A DNA stretch of 64,000 nt from Candidatus Lernaella stagnicola. GTDB taxonomy: Bacteria > Lernaellota > Lernaellaia > Lernaellales > Lernaellaceae. The notes under the pieces were generated by a model that saw nothing but the letters and a program-made list of their open reading frames with translations, did no database searches and was not told the origin of the DNA. The position numbers and the translations under genes are program-made. The DNA lies in assembly GCA_030765525.1 (NCBI GenBank), contig JAVCCK010000002.1, positions 1-64,000 on the forward strand, given 5' to 3'. Of this stretch, positions 8,674 through 17,691 are shown piece by piece (positions within the stretch are counted from its first letter, which is position 1; the number at the start of each line of letters is the position of its first letter).

Positions 8674-10935
8674 TCAGTTTTCGAGCGGTTGGACATCGGG
8701 CAAGTCTTGCGCCTCGGGTGCCTCGTAGGAGACGACCAGGAGTTTGTCGCCCTCTTCCAAAACGTATCCCGGTGAACCGGGCTTGGGGTTTGTGTAGAGT
8801 TGGTGCCTGCCGTCGATGCGGCGGATCAGCGCCACGGGGATCAGCGGCACGTCAATGCGGTGGGCCAAAACGCGGCTGGCGTATTCGGGAAAATTCCACC
8901 CCGCAGCCGACTTGGGAATCACAATGGAGTGCACCTCGTTGGAGTCCATCGTCACCTCGAGCAGGTCCCGATAGAAGGACACGATGCCCTCCTGCAGAAG
9001 CGATTGGGAAATCAACATGGTGCGGATATGCGTACTGGCGACCGCTTCGAGCGTGCCGGGGAAGGTCTTGGCCATCTCGTCGACGACAACGTTGTTTTCC
9101 AGGTTCACCAGTTCGACCACGACGTGCGCCGAGTGGCCGTTGCCGATTTCGGCCAGCGTGCGTTGGATGGCGAAAAGCGTGCGGATGGATTTTTCATCGG
9201 CCCGATCTTCAAGGGCGCGGTCGGCCAGGACCAATACGCCGCGGGCGTCTTGAATGTTGGCGTTGATCAGTGCCCGCGAATCGGTGGGATCTCCGGCGCT
9301 GAAATACACGTCCTCGAAGAGCCGATCGCCTGCTTTTTCCCTGCGTTCGGCCTCTTTTTGCTGTGCTTCCAGATTCTTAAAGTTCAGTTCGGTGTCGTCG
9401 GAGACGACGATGATCGTCGACTCCATGTGCAGGGCTTCGTTTTTGAGCTGCTTGATAATGTGAACCGCGCGCGGGTTCCAATTCAAGATCAGAAAATGGT
9501 CGGTAAGTCGGTGCGGCATTTTGCTCTCCATAAAGTTGATCACCAGTCGGGACGCCACGTAACCGGTCAACACGGCGACCATGGCCGGACCCATCAACAA
9601 GGCAATGATCGCGAAAAGCTTCCCGCCGGTTGTGTATAGGACCCGATCCTCCATCCCACTGGTGAAGTAGATGAGAACGGACCAAAAGGCCTCAGCCGGA
9701 TTCGAGAAGTGTTTGTTGACATTATGCTCGAAAAGGTAGGTTCCCAGTACGGAAACCAAGACGATGCACACCATCGTCATGAACACGGATATCGCACGGT
9801 TATTGCGAAAGAAGCGCTGGATCTGACGCCGTTTTCGGCGCACCACAATCAGCATCGCCAGCAATATAACGAGCACGATGAAGGGGCTGACCAGCCACGT
9901 CCACCGGCGACCCTTCGCCGGCTCTTCGATTTCCCGCCACAGGGGAAGCCCCGAGGTCGCCAGACGCAGCGGCGAACCGGTTTCCGGCGGCAGCAACTCG
10001 TGGTCCTTTTCCAACTTCGCGGCGCCTGCTTGCACGGCCTGCCACACCGATTGCACGATAAGCGGATCCGCGTCGGCCTTGGTCACCAGCAGGGCGGGCA
10101 CAACGATGGTCGCGAAAGGTCGGTTATCGACAACGACGGAGCCGGGGCAAGAGTACGCACCAGCCGGGATTTCGCCGACAAAGGTTTGATGCTGCGTCGC
10201 CGCGCCGCCACCCTCTATGGTCAAGTTGCGCAACAATTCGTACTGAATTTCGAAAAATTGCACGTCGCCGCTGCACCATGCCTTTTTGATAGCCTCGGCG
10301 CCCGCGCTGACCACCAGCATGGCCACGTCGAGTTGGTCGCGCCGAAAAAGCGAAGGGATATCGTCGAATTTTGGGACTTTACTCGAAGACTTCTTAGCAC
10401 CGGCAGTCTGGGTTAATTCGCAGAGGTCTTTGTCGTCCATGATCTGCATCGATGGAAGCGGGATGCCCGAGACGTCAAGAAACCGGCGGGCAGTGAAATG
10501 CGTGCCGCTGTTGGCCGCCCCCAACCACACACGCATACCGCGAAAATCACGGTGATTTTCGATTCGCAGCGGCGTGCGCACGAGAATGTGCAGATATTCG
10601 TAATACGCCGCTCCGACGACCTTGAGCGGGGAATCTTTCTTGGTGAAGCCGTTCTTGTGTAGAAACGAGCTAAGTACATCCTGCTGCGTCAGGGCGAACT
10701 GCGCCTTGCCCGACATCAACAGATCCAGGTTCGAGACCGAACCGGCCGACGCGAGGTTGTGAATCGAGAAGCCGGTATAATCGCGCGACGCTGCGAATTC
10801 CCCGAGGCGGAAGTACGTGCATTGCGCCGGCCCGGAAGCGAAGACGTAGCTCTTCTCCGCGTGCGCCGTGACAGGAAGCAACACGAAGCACAGCACAAGA
10901 ATCCACGGTATGGGTCGACCCGTTTTCATCATCAC
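8674..10935 (-). CDS. TAXI-type periplasmic binding domain fused to ion-channel pore and RCK module
   Basis: A 753-residue fusion. Residues 1-26 are a signal peptide. Residues 27-340 match TAXI (TRAP-associated extracytoplasmic immunogenic) solute receptors: YVFASGPAQCTYFRLGEFA, a gene-product-like VVGAAYYEYLHILVR strand and the NSGTHFTARRFL ligand loop. A first membrane helix (~345-364) is followed by the basic stretch RRKRRQIQRFF, then M1 (~382-401), pore helix, filter-position TSGMED (425-430) and M2 (~438-461, LLMGPAMVAVLTGYVASRLV). A Rossmann TrkA-N/RCK domain starts near residue 478 (HFLILNWNPRA) and a TrkA-C-like domain occupies ~660-745. Topology is consistent: sensor outside, RCK inside. 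The canonical K+ filter TVGYG is absent. Start codon is GTG 10935 or ATG 10932. No TRAP permease genes lie nearby. It is probably a ligand-gated channel; ion and ligand are unknown. Confidence 0.85.
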   Translation of the reverse strand: MMMKTGRPIPWILVLCFVLLPVTAHAEKSYVFASGPAQCTYFRLGEFAASRDYTGFSIHNLASAGSVSNLDLLMSGKAQFALTQQDVLSSFLHKNGFTKKDSPLKVVGAAYYEYLHILVRTPLRIENHRDFRGMRVWLGAANSGTHFTARRFLDVSGIPLPSMQIMDDKDLCELTQTAGAKKSSSKVPKFDDIPSLFRRDQLDVAMLVVSAGAEAIKKAWCSGDVQFFEIQYELLRNLTIEGGGAATQHQTFVGEIPAGAYSCPGSVVVDNRPFATIVVPALLVTKADADPLIVQSVWQAVQAGAAKLEKDHELLPPETGSPLRLATSGLPLWREIEEPAKGRRWTWLVSPFIVLVILLAMLIVVRRKRRQIQRFFRNNRAISVFMTMVCIVLVSVLGTYLFEHNVNKHFSNPAEAFWSVLIYFTSGMEDRVLYTTGGKLFAIIALLMGPAMVAVLTGYVASRLVINFMESKMPHRLTDHFLILNWNPRAVHIIKQLKNEALHMESTIIVVSDDTELNFKNLEAQQKEAERREKAGDRLFEDVYFSAGDPTDSRALINANIQDARGVLVLADRALEDRADEKSIRTLFAIQRTLAEIGNGHSAHVVVELVNLENNVVVDEMAKTFPGTLEAVASTHIRTMLISQSLLQEGIVSFYRDLLEVTMDSNEVHSIVIPKSAAGWNFPEYASRVLAHRIDVPLIPVALIRRIDGRHQLYTNPKPGSPGYVLEEGDKLLVVSYEAPEAQDLPDVQPLEN

Positions 10936-11122
10936 GGCATTCCACTCATGCGCCGCATCTGAACCTTCGAGAAATAAACATATAAGTATTCTATCCCCGC
11001 CAATGAATCGCCGTGTATAGTATCCGAGCGTGGGTCAACGCACAAGATCTTTTTGCGACACGGTCTTTACGGCCCGGACGACTTTGTGGGAATCGCCGCG
11101 CGGTTTGAGCTGGTCGCCGGTC

Positions 11123-12250
11123 TTACTCCGGACAGACAAGTTCCGGCAATTCGTCTGTGCCACCGGCCAAGCCCATGAAGTAGGATCCGGCCCACAGGAT
11201 CATCCCGGCGTCGATACGCAGCGAATACCGGCCCTCGGCGGCATCCTCGTCGGCCCAGGTCGACATATTGCCCAGTACCGAACTGCGCGAGGCGAAAAGG
11301 AAGTTCAAGCTGAGTTCCACGAGCAATTCGTAATCCTCGGGGCTCAAACCGGAGATGTCGATCATTCTCCACACGAACTCACCGGAGGCCACGAAGCGCT
11401 CCGCCGACCGGCTCCACGACGCCATCAACTCCCAGCGAGAATCAGGCGGATCGCGAAGACTATCCAGCGCGGCATCGTAACGGTGCAGAAAGTCGAGGTC
11501 CATCATGGTGCCTTCGCAGGCGAGCAGTTGATCCTCGGCGCAGGTTAACCACTCCGAGTAGTCGGCCGCGCCCGGCGGCGGGTGGCGGAGGATTTGCTTC
11601 ACATAACCCAAATTGTACGCGTAGATCATGAGTATCGCACGAATATGCTGTTGAGCCGTATCAAGCACTTCGTCGTCGGACCCGCCTTCAACCATTTCAA
11701 GCTGCGGGCCAACGAAGGAAGTAAGCGCGTCGAACACGGGCCGCAGGTGAGCAAATGGGTACTCGGGTACTGGAGGCACCGTCAGCCCCAAACCCAAGGC
11801 TTCGTTCAGCCAGACGCCCCCGAAATACCCCGACACGAACAGGTCGCCCATCAGAGTCTCAAGCTCGGGCGGCGGCGTGGGCTCGAAACACAAATCGAAG
11901 GCCTGCATAGGCAGTTGACCGAAAAAGAATTCGTTGGCCGTGGGGGATGTGGCATGGCGGCAATAATCGGTCGCCAGCGTTTCCATGTGATCGACGTCGG
12001 GCAGGATCACATCGTTGGGCCAATATGGAAACGGCGGCAGGGTGAGTTCGGCGGATGGCTCAACCGTGTCGTCATCGTCGTTGTCGTTGTCGTCGTCGTT
12101 ATCGTCATCGTCGCCCGCAGGCGGCGCGGCGTCGCTGTCGTCGTCATCATCATCATTGCCGTTGCCGCAACCGAAAAACGCGAGTCCAACCAGCAAAATA
12201 AGAACCGATAGTCGGAGGGCGGTTTTCAGGATCTCCATCTTATATTTCAT
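11123..12250 (-). CDS. Hypothetical lipoprotein with Asp-rich linker
   Basis: A 375-residue protein starting at the ATG at 12250, with AGGAA about 9 nt upstream; a longer open frame to 12409 lacks any sign of being coding. The N-terminus MKYKMEILKTALRLSVLILL ends in lipobox LAFFGC, so it should be a lipoprotein. About 45 residues of Asp/Asn low complexity follow the Cys. The remaining domain is largely alpha-helical by composition (EYLLVELSLNFLFASRSSVL-like stretches) and has no motif I recognise. It lies divergent from the CBM9-like gene. Function unknown. Confidence 0.75.
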   Translation of the reverse strand: MKYKMEILKTALRLSVLILLVGLAFFGCGNGNDDDDDDSDAAPPAGDDDDNDDDNDNDDDDTVEPSAELTLPPFPYWPNDVILPDVDHMETLATDYCRHATSPTANEFFFGQLPMQAFDLCFEPTPPPELETLMGDLFVSGYFGGVWLNEALGLGLTVPPVPEYPFAHLRPVFDALTSFVGPQLEMVEGGSDDEVLDTAQQHIRAILMIYAYNLGYVKQILRHPPPGAADYSEWLTCAEDQLLACEGTMMDLDFLHRYDAALDSLRDPPDSRWELMASWSRSAERFVASGEFVWRMIDISGLSPEDYELLVELSLNFLFASRSSVLGNMSTWADEDAAEGRYSLRIDAGMILWAGSYFMGLAGGTDELPELVCPE

Positions 12251-12423
12251 CGGGGGCGTTCCTAACGTCTTGTTTTCTTCGCGCGACCATTGTGCACGCC
12301 GCACTTCGGCGGTCAATTGCCCGGCACGCAAGCGGGGCGCACCGGAAGCGTTCACTAACTTGAAGATATCATTCTCGGCAGGTATGTTTCCCTCAAGCAT
12401 AAACTCCATCGAAAGTTGCCGCC

Positions 12424-14580
12424 ATGAAGAAGTGTTTGATTCTTACAGTCGTCTTGTGTCTTTGTGTGCCGCTTTTAGCGGCCGGCGAGATCGTTACCCC
12501 GAACTGGACAGACGCACCGCCGACGCTGGACGGTGACATCCAAGCGGGCGAATGGTCGGATGCGACGGTGCTGGAAATCAGCGGCGACGTACCGGTAACC
12601 GTCTACCTCAAGGCCGACGACCAAATCCTCTACATGGCCTACGACGTCACCGGCGACAGCGTTCTGAACGATCAGGACCAGGTGACCATTTACTTCGATA
12701 ACAACCACGACGGCGCCTGGCCCGGCGTGTGTCCCGGCACAACCGAAGGCTACTACTACAACAAATTTTGGGATGTCGTAGGCCATGCGGTGGACTCGTA
12801 CTACACGTTTTACTACGACGGCTTGTTGCATCAGTGCGAGGCCGGTCCAACCGACCTGGTTACATCGGCCGTGGGCGTCACGACGAAGGGCAACGTGCAA
12901 TTCGAGGCTCAATACGATTTCACCGGTGGTGAGTTGTACGGCGGGCCGGGCGACACGATCGGCTTTTGCATCCTCGCCTACGACGCGGGCGCGGACGAAC
13001 AATCGGAGTGGCCCACGGCGTTCGACTTCTACGATCCGTCCACGTGGGGCGAACTGACCTACCCCGTGCCACCTGGCGACGACGATGATGATGACGACGA
13101 CAACAACGACGACACGACGGGCGATATCACCTGCGAGAATCCAACGGATAGCGTGGCGGTGCCGGCTGACTTGCCGTACCTCGACGCCGGCCAAACGACC
13201 TGCGACGCCGGGAACAATTATACCGAGACCTGCCTGGGAAATTACGACGGCGGCGAGGAAGTTATCTACACGCTGGAGGTGACGGAGGCGACGGAAGTGC
13301 GGGTCGTTGTCGATCCGAAGGAGAGCGGGTGGTCCGGTGTTGGTCTGGACGACGCCTGCCCCTTTGATGATTCGACCTGCGTGGCCACGGCGTTCAACGA
13401 CAGCTTCACACCGGCGGTGTACCAAACCGATTGCGCCACGCTCACGCCCGGCACCTACTACGTCATGATCGACACCTTTCCCTCGCCGCTGTGCATTCCC
13501 GAATTCGACATCACGATCCAGGACTGCACGGCGGGCGATGATGACGATGACGACGACGATGATGACGACGATGACGACGACGATGATGACAACGACGATG
13601 ACGACAACGACGATGACGATGATGATGATGATGACGTGATCGAACCCATGTGGACGAATACGCCGCCGACGATTGACGGCGTGTTTTCCCCCGGCGAATG
13701 GGACGGCGCACCCTCGATTACGAGTGTGGGTGATATTCTCTTCACGGTTCAGTTTATGTCGGACGGCCAGTATCTCTACTTCAATTGGGAAGTCGAAGAC
13801 GAAACTCCACTGCTCAGCAACGACACGGTGCAGTTCGGCTTCGACTCTGAGAATAACGGTGCTTGGTCCAGCGAGTGCCCCGGTACCGACGAAGGTGATT
13901 TTCTCCTGAAATACAACCCGAGCGCGAACGTGCAGTTTCGCTTGCTGTACGGGCCGGCGCTACGTGACATTTACGGCTGCGATTCGTGGGCGGCTACTAC
14001 GGTCGTGGCCGACGCCACCGCTACCGGCAGCACTGTGCGCTGGGAAGCGCGGTTTGATTATACCGGAGGCGAGCTTCCCGGTGCGCCGGGGGAAACCATC
14101 GGCGTTTATTTTGCCTACTGGGATGCGGGAACGTTCGAGTCGTCCTGGCCGTCCGGAGCGTGGATCGGCGACCAGAGTGGCTGGGGTGACCTAGCTTTCG
14201 CTGTTGACCCGGGCGTCGATGACGATGACGACAACGACGACAACGACGATAACGACGACAACGACGATAACGACGACAACAACGACGATAACGACGACAA
14301 CGACGACAACGACGATAACGACGACAACGATGACAACGACGACAACGATGACAACGACGACAACGACGACAACGATGACAACGACGATAACGATGACAAC
14401 GACGACAATGACGACAACGATGATAACGATGACGATGATTCGGCCGCCGATGACGACGACGACAATGACAATGACAATGACACGTCCGCCGATGACGACG
14501 ACAATGATGATGACGACAACAACGACTCCCCCGGCGGCGGTGACGATGATGGGGGCGGTGGCAGCGGTGGCTGCGGCTGA
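12424..14580 (+). CDS. Secreted protein with two CBM9/DOMON-like domains and Asp/Asn-rich tail
   Basis: A 718-residue exported protein. Signal MKKCLILTVVLCLCVPLLA is followed by a CBM9-like beta domain (residues ~25-215; PPTLDGDIQAGEWSDA, YLKADDQILYMAYDV). A short Asp linker (~219-235) precedes a pre-peptidase-C-like domain (~238-370) with paired Cys. A 33-residue Asp linker (~372-404) leads to a second CBM9-like domain (~405-598; PPTIDGVFSPGEWDGA). The tail of ~120 Asp/Asn residues ends in GGGGSGGCG. Both beta domains share the T-D/N-x-P-P-T-I/L-D-G-x-G-E-W signature. CBM9-like modules bind sugars or redox ligands; no catalytic domain is visible. No strong ribosome-binding site is visible before the ATG. 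Confidence 0.82.
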   Translation: MKKCLILTVVLCLCVPLLAAGEIVTPNWTDAPPTLDGDIQAGEWSDATVLEISGDVPVTVYLKADDQILYMAYDVTGDSVLNDQDQVTIYFDNNHDGAWPGVCPGTTEGYYYNKFWDVVGHAVDSYYTFYYDGLLHQCEAGPTDLVTSAVGVTTKGNVQFEAQYDFTGGELYGGPGDTIGFCILAYDAGADEQSEWPTAFDFYDPSTWGELTYPVPPGDDDDDDDDNNDDTTGDITCENPTDSVAVPADLPYLDAGQTTCDAGNNYTETCLGNYDGGEEVIYTLEVTEATEVRVVVDPKESGWSGVGLDDACPFDDSTCVATAFNDSFTPAVYQTDCATLTPGTYYVMIDTFPSPLCIPEFDITIQDCTAGDDDDDDDDDDDDDDDDDDNDDDDNDDDDDDDDDVIEPMWTNTPPTIDGVFSPGEWDGAPSITSVGDILFTVQFMSDGQYLYFNWEVEDETPLLSNDTVQFGFDSENNGAWSSECPGTDEGDFLLKYNPSANVQFRLLYGPALRDIYGCDSWAATTVVADATATGSTVRWEARFDYTGGELPGAPGETIGVYFAYWDAGTFESSWPSGAWIGDQSGWGDLAFAVDPGVDDDDDNDDNDDNDDNDDNDDNNDDNDDNDDNDDNDDNDDNDDNDDNDDNDDNDDNDDNDDNDDNDDNDDNDDDDSAADDDDDNDNDNDTSADDDDNDDDDNNDSPGGGDDDGGGGSGGCG
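13537..13635 (+). repeat. Poly-Asp linker coding tract
   Basis: Thirty-three consecutive codons encode Asp with a few Asn, separating the PPC-like domain from the second CBM9-like domain. GAC and GAT alternate irregularly. This shows that these organisms use the same acidic low-complexity segment between domains as well as at termini. Confidence 0.85.
14218..14439 (+). repeat. 9-bp tandem repeat (Asp-Asp-Asn)n
   Basis: A long run of the 9-bp unit GAC-GAT-AAC (variants GAC/GAT and AAC/AAT) encodes more than twenty consecutive Asp-Asp-Asn triplets in the C-terminal stalk of the CBM9-like protein. The regular phase distinguishes it from the irregular poly-Asp tracts elsewhere and points to recent slippage expansion. 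Length polymorphism between strains is likely. Confidence 0.85.
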
Positions 14581-14608
14581 TTAGTCGAATAACACCTAAC
14601 GGCGTGAT

Positions 14609-16141
14609 CTAATAGTAAAACCCGCGCGACACCGGCAGGCCGTCGGTGGTCACCGTGATGCCTAGCTGGCGCAAGCCGTTCTCGTTACCCTTGCCGATCA
14701 CGTGGGTCGTGTGCATGTCGCAGCCCGCGAGCAGCCTCAATTTCTGCATGCAATGCGCTGCGGTGGGGCTGGAGGCGGCGCCAATGGACAGGGCGACCAG
14801 GACCTCTTCAACATTCAAGCCCGCCGTCTTGCGCGCCTGGATGTCTGTTTTCAGGCGGCAAATGTTTTCGACGATCGGCGGCGGCAACAAATCGATCTCC
14901 GCGGGAATGTGGCCTAGTTTTTTAATGACGTTTAGGACCAAGGCCGCTTCGGCGTGCATCAGCGACGAATTCAAGCCCACGACGATTTCGCCGTCGTGCA
15001 ACTCCAACGCCGCGCCGCAATATACGCCGTGATCGCCCTTCTCGCGCCGCGCGGCCTCCTTGGCCGCTTCGCGTGCCGCCGGCACAGGCGGATAATCGGT
15101 CACCTTCGCGCCGACTTTTTGCATCAGTTTCTCGACGATCGCCACGGTGTCTCTAGATTCGAGCCCCTGCTTGTGCTCCCAGGCGTAACGGAAATAGCGG
15201 CGGATGATCTCCCGCGTCGCCGCCGCCCGAACCACGTCGTCGTTAATGATCCCCTCCTTGGCCATATTTACGCCCATATCGGTCGGGGAACGGTAATCCA
15301 TCGCCGTTAGGCCGTTCGAGGTAATGCTGGCGATAATCGCACGCATGATGCTGAAGTTCTCGATGTCTCGGTTGTAGTTTACGGCGGCGATCCCGTAAGC
15401 CTCCAAGTGGAAAGGATCGACGAGGTTGCGATCCTTCAGATCCGCCGTGGCCGCCTCATAAGCCAAGTTGACCGGGTGCTCCAGGGGCAGATTCCAGATG
15501 GGGAAGGTTTCGAACTTGGCAAATCCGGCGTTTTGGCCGCGCAGTTGGTGATGGTACACCTGCGACAAGCCGGTCGCCATTTTACCGCTTCCCGGGCCGG
15601 CGCCGGTGACGATCACCAAGGGCTTGGTGGTTTCGATGAAGGGGTTGCGGCCGTAGCCCTCGTCGCTAACGATTTTTTCGACGTCGGCCGGGTACCCATC
15701 AATCTCAGGCTGCGTGTACACAGGGATGTCACGCGACCTAAGAAAATCAATGAAGCGCGCCGCGCTTTTCTCGCCGTGGTATCGATTGACGATCACGGCC
15801 GAAACATTAAAACCGAAATCTTCCAGATCGTCGAAAGTGCGCAGCGACGCCGCGTCGTAGGTAAGGCCGAAATCGCCGCGAATGCGGCCCTTCTCGATGT
15901 CGCCGGCGCAAACGCAGAAAATGATTTCGACGACATCGTGCAGGCGCTGCAGCAGTTTGATTTTCACATCCGGATCGTATCCGGGCAGCACGCGCGCGGC
16001 GTGCATATCGCGAAGCAATTTGCCGCCGAATTCCAGGTAAAGCCTGCCCCGGAATCTCTCTATTCGTGTGACGATGGCTTCGGCTTGTTTTTGAAGATAG
16101 CGTTCGTTATCGAAACCATTGGCTCGTTCGGTTGTCACCAC
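14609..16141 (-). CDS. DUF1846 / UPF0371 family protein
   Basis: A 510-residue protein of the conserved DUF1846 family. Landmarks are GFDNERYLQKQAEAI at the N-terminus, YLEFGGKLLRDMHAARVLPG, VIVTGAGPGSGKMATGLSQ and FETFPIWNLPLEHPVN. The P-loop-like GPGSGK may bind nucleotide. The biochemical role of the family is not firmly established. I placed the start at the GTG at 16141 (adjacent GTG at 16138), preceded by AAAGG, because family members begin close to the GFDNE block; an open frame continues to 16204. It converges on the CBM9-like gene and is followed by no obvious terminator. Confidence 0.85.
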   Translation of the reverse strand: MVTTERANGFDNERYLQKQAEAIVTRIERFRGRLYLEFGGKLLRDMHAARVLPGYDPDVKIKLLQRLHDVVEIIFCVCAGDIEKGRIRGDFGLTYDAASLRTFDDLEDFGFNVSAVIVNRYHGEKSAARFIDFLRSRDIPVYTQPEIDGYPADVEKIVSDEGYGRNPFIETTKPLVIVTGAGPGSGKMATGLSQVYHHQLRGQNAGFAKFETFPIWNLPLEHPVNLAYEAATADLKDRNLVDPFHLEAYGIAAVNYNRDIENFSIMRAIIASITSNGLTAMDYRSPTDMGVNMAKEGIINDDVVRAAATREIIRRYFRYAWEHKQGLESRDTVAIVEKLMQKVGAKVTDYPPVPAAREAAKEAARREKGDHGVYCGAALELHDGEIVVGLNSSLMHAEAALVLNVIKKLGHIPAEIDLLPPPIVENICRLKTDIQARKTAGLNVEEVLVALSIGAASSPTAAHCMQKLRLLAGCDMHTTHVIGKGNENGLRQLGITVTTDGLPVSRGFYY

Positions 16142-16273
16142 TCGGCCTTTCTCCCTTTCGACGTCGCCCGGCCGACGCACTAAGTCGCCGGCAACGACGC
16201 GCAATTTCCACGTTTGATGCGAAATGCAAAAGCGCAGACTAGCTTAATGTCCCGGCTGATGACACCCGACTCA

Positions 16274-16636
16274 TCACCCCGGCGCCGGGGTCGGCGTGGC
16301 GCGCAGGAATTCCTGCAGTTCCTTGATTTTAAGGGCGACGGATTTTTCGTCGAGCCAGGAGACGGCCGGCGATTCGGTCGGGCCGATGTTATCCGGCGCG
16401 TGTCCTTCACGGTGTTGGCGCAACGCCTCGATTTGCTGTTTGAGTTTGTCGATTTCCAAGGTCAACGCGAGGGTCGCGGTATCCACGGGCATGGGAGTGG
16501 CGACCGCGGGGGTTTGTTCAGCAGGAGGGCTCGCCGGAGGCGATGGCGCGGCGGCAGTTGGCCCGGGCAGTTCCGGCGAAGCCGGCTCGTTATCGGAACA
16601 TCGGCCACCTTGGTAATCGAAATATATTTTAAGCAT
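16274..16636 (-). CDS. Small Pro/Ala-rich protein with coiled coil
   Basis: 120 residues, not a recognised family. A Pro/Ala/Ser-rich segment (residues ~18-50) precedes a heptad-like helix (LTLEIDKLKQQIEALRQHRE) and a second short helix (ALKIKELQEFLRA). There is no signal peptide. AGGAGG lies only 1 nt before the ATG, which is closer than usual, so the start may be wrong or weakly used. It stands alone between the DUF1846 gene and the divergent mscS. It could be an accessory or scaffold protein. Confidence 0.5.
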   Translation of the reverse strand: MLKIYFDYQGGRCSDNEPASPELPGPTAAAPSPPASPPAEQTPAVATPMPVDTATLALTLEIDKLKQQIEALRQHREGHAPDNIGPTESPAVSWLDEKSVALKIKELQEFLRATPTPAPG

Positions 16637-16790
16637 GCCTCCTGCCGAAATCAGATATCAGGAGTTAAGTTTTTGCTGTTCCAGATGACACTAGAGGCGT
16701 CATTGCGGGACCGTCGTTTCCAATCGAAGTGATATGATGTTCACCGCAGATGGGGGAAATCAGAAAATTTGGACCTTGAAGGAGGGGACT

Positions 16791-17678
16791 ATGACCTGGG
16801 CGGAATTCAAAGCGTGGGCGGGCACCGGTATGAGCAAACCGCTGTTTTCGATGGCGGGGTCCGAGGTAACGCCGAACTCCATTCTGGCGTTTCTGGCAAT
16901 CATCCTGGTCAGTTTCGGCCTATCGTGGCTGGTGCAACGGGCTATGCGCCGCGTCCTGGCCAAGAGCTTTGCCGGCAACGAAGGCACGCTGGCCTCAATT
17001 CGACGTTTGGTACATTACCTGGTCATGTTTTTTGGTTTGGGCATCGCGCTCAACACAATCGGCATCAATATGAACGCGCTGTTTGCCGCCGGCGCGGTTT
17101 TCGCCATCGCCATCGGCTTTGCCATGCAAAACATCGTGCAGAATTTCGTCTCCGGAATCATCTTGCTGGTCGAGCGCTCCATCAAACCCGGCGATGTGCT
17201 GGAAGTGGAGGGACAACTCGTCAAGATCGTGGCCATGGGCATCCGCACGACGACGGCGCGTACGTTGCTCGAGGAGGATCTGATCATTCCCAACTCGACG
17301 TTGTCGCAATCGACGGTGAAGAATTACACGCTGCGCGACCGCGATTTTCGGCTCGGCGTGCGGGTGGGCGTCACTTACGGATCGGACATGCGCCACGTGA
17401 CGCAGACGCTGGAAAAGACGGCGCGGGAACTGCCCTGGCGGTCCCAAAAGACCGAGCCCCACGTGATGATGGTCGAATTCGGGTCGTCGTCGGTCGATTT
17501 CGATGTCTGGGTGCATATTACCGATCCCTGGCGCTCGCGCTGGTTACGAGCGGAACTGCGCGAGGCAATCTGGTTTGCGTTCCTAGACGAGAAAATCATG
17601 ATCGCCTTCCCGCAGGTGGACGTTCATTTTGACCCCTCGGTGACCGAAGCGCTGACTCGGTTGCCGCAAGCGATTTAA
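16791..17678 (+). CDS. MscS-family mechanosensitive ion channel
   Basis: A 295-residue small-conductance mechanosensitive channel that releases solutes on hypo-osmotic shock. Membrane helices lie near residues 30-50 and 70-90, and the pore helix TM3 carries the Gly/Ala-rich FAAGAVFAIAIGFAMQNIVQNFVSG. The beta domain signature ERSIKPGDVLEVEGQLVKI and RTTTARTLLEEDLIIPNSTL are typical. The ATG at 16791 has GGAGGGG 6-7 nt upstream; upstream in-frame starts lack such a site. corA follows 13 nt later, so the two ion-flux genes are probably cotranscribed. Confidence 0.93.
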   Translation: MTWAEFKAWAGTGMSKPLFSMAGSEVTPNSILAFLAIILVSFGLSWLVQRAMRRVLAKSFAGNEGTLASIRRLVHYLVMFFGLGIALNTIGINMNALFAAGAVFAIAIGFAMQNIVQNFVSGIILLVERSIKPGDVLEVEGQLVKIVAMGIRTTTARTLLEEDLIIPNSTLSQSTVKNYTLRDRDFRLGVRVGVTYGSDMRHVTQTLEKTARELPWRSQKTEPHVMMVEFGSSSVDFDVWVHITDPWRSRWLRAELREAIWFAFLDEKIMIAFPQVDVHFDPSVTEALTRLPQAI

Positions 17679-17691
17679 GAAGGAGCGAATC

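Noticed and set aside
12251-12409. N-terminal extension of the lipoprotein at 11123
   Set aside because: The extension lacks a ribosome-binding site, and the ATG at 12250 gives an exact lipoprotein signal peptide and lipobox.
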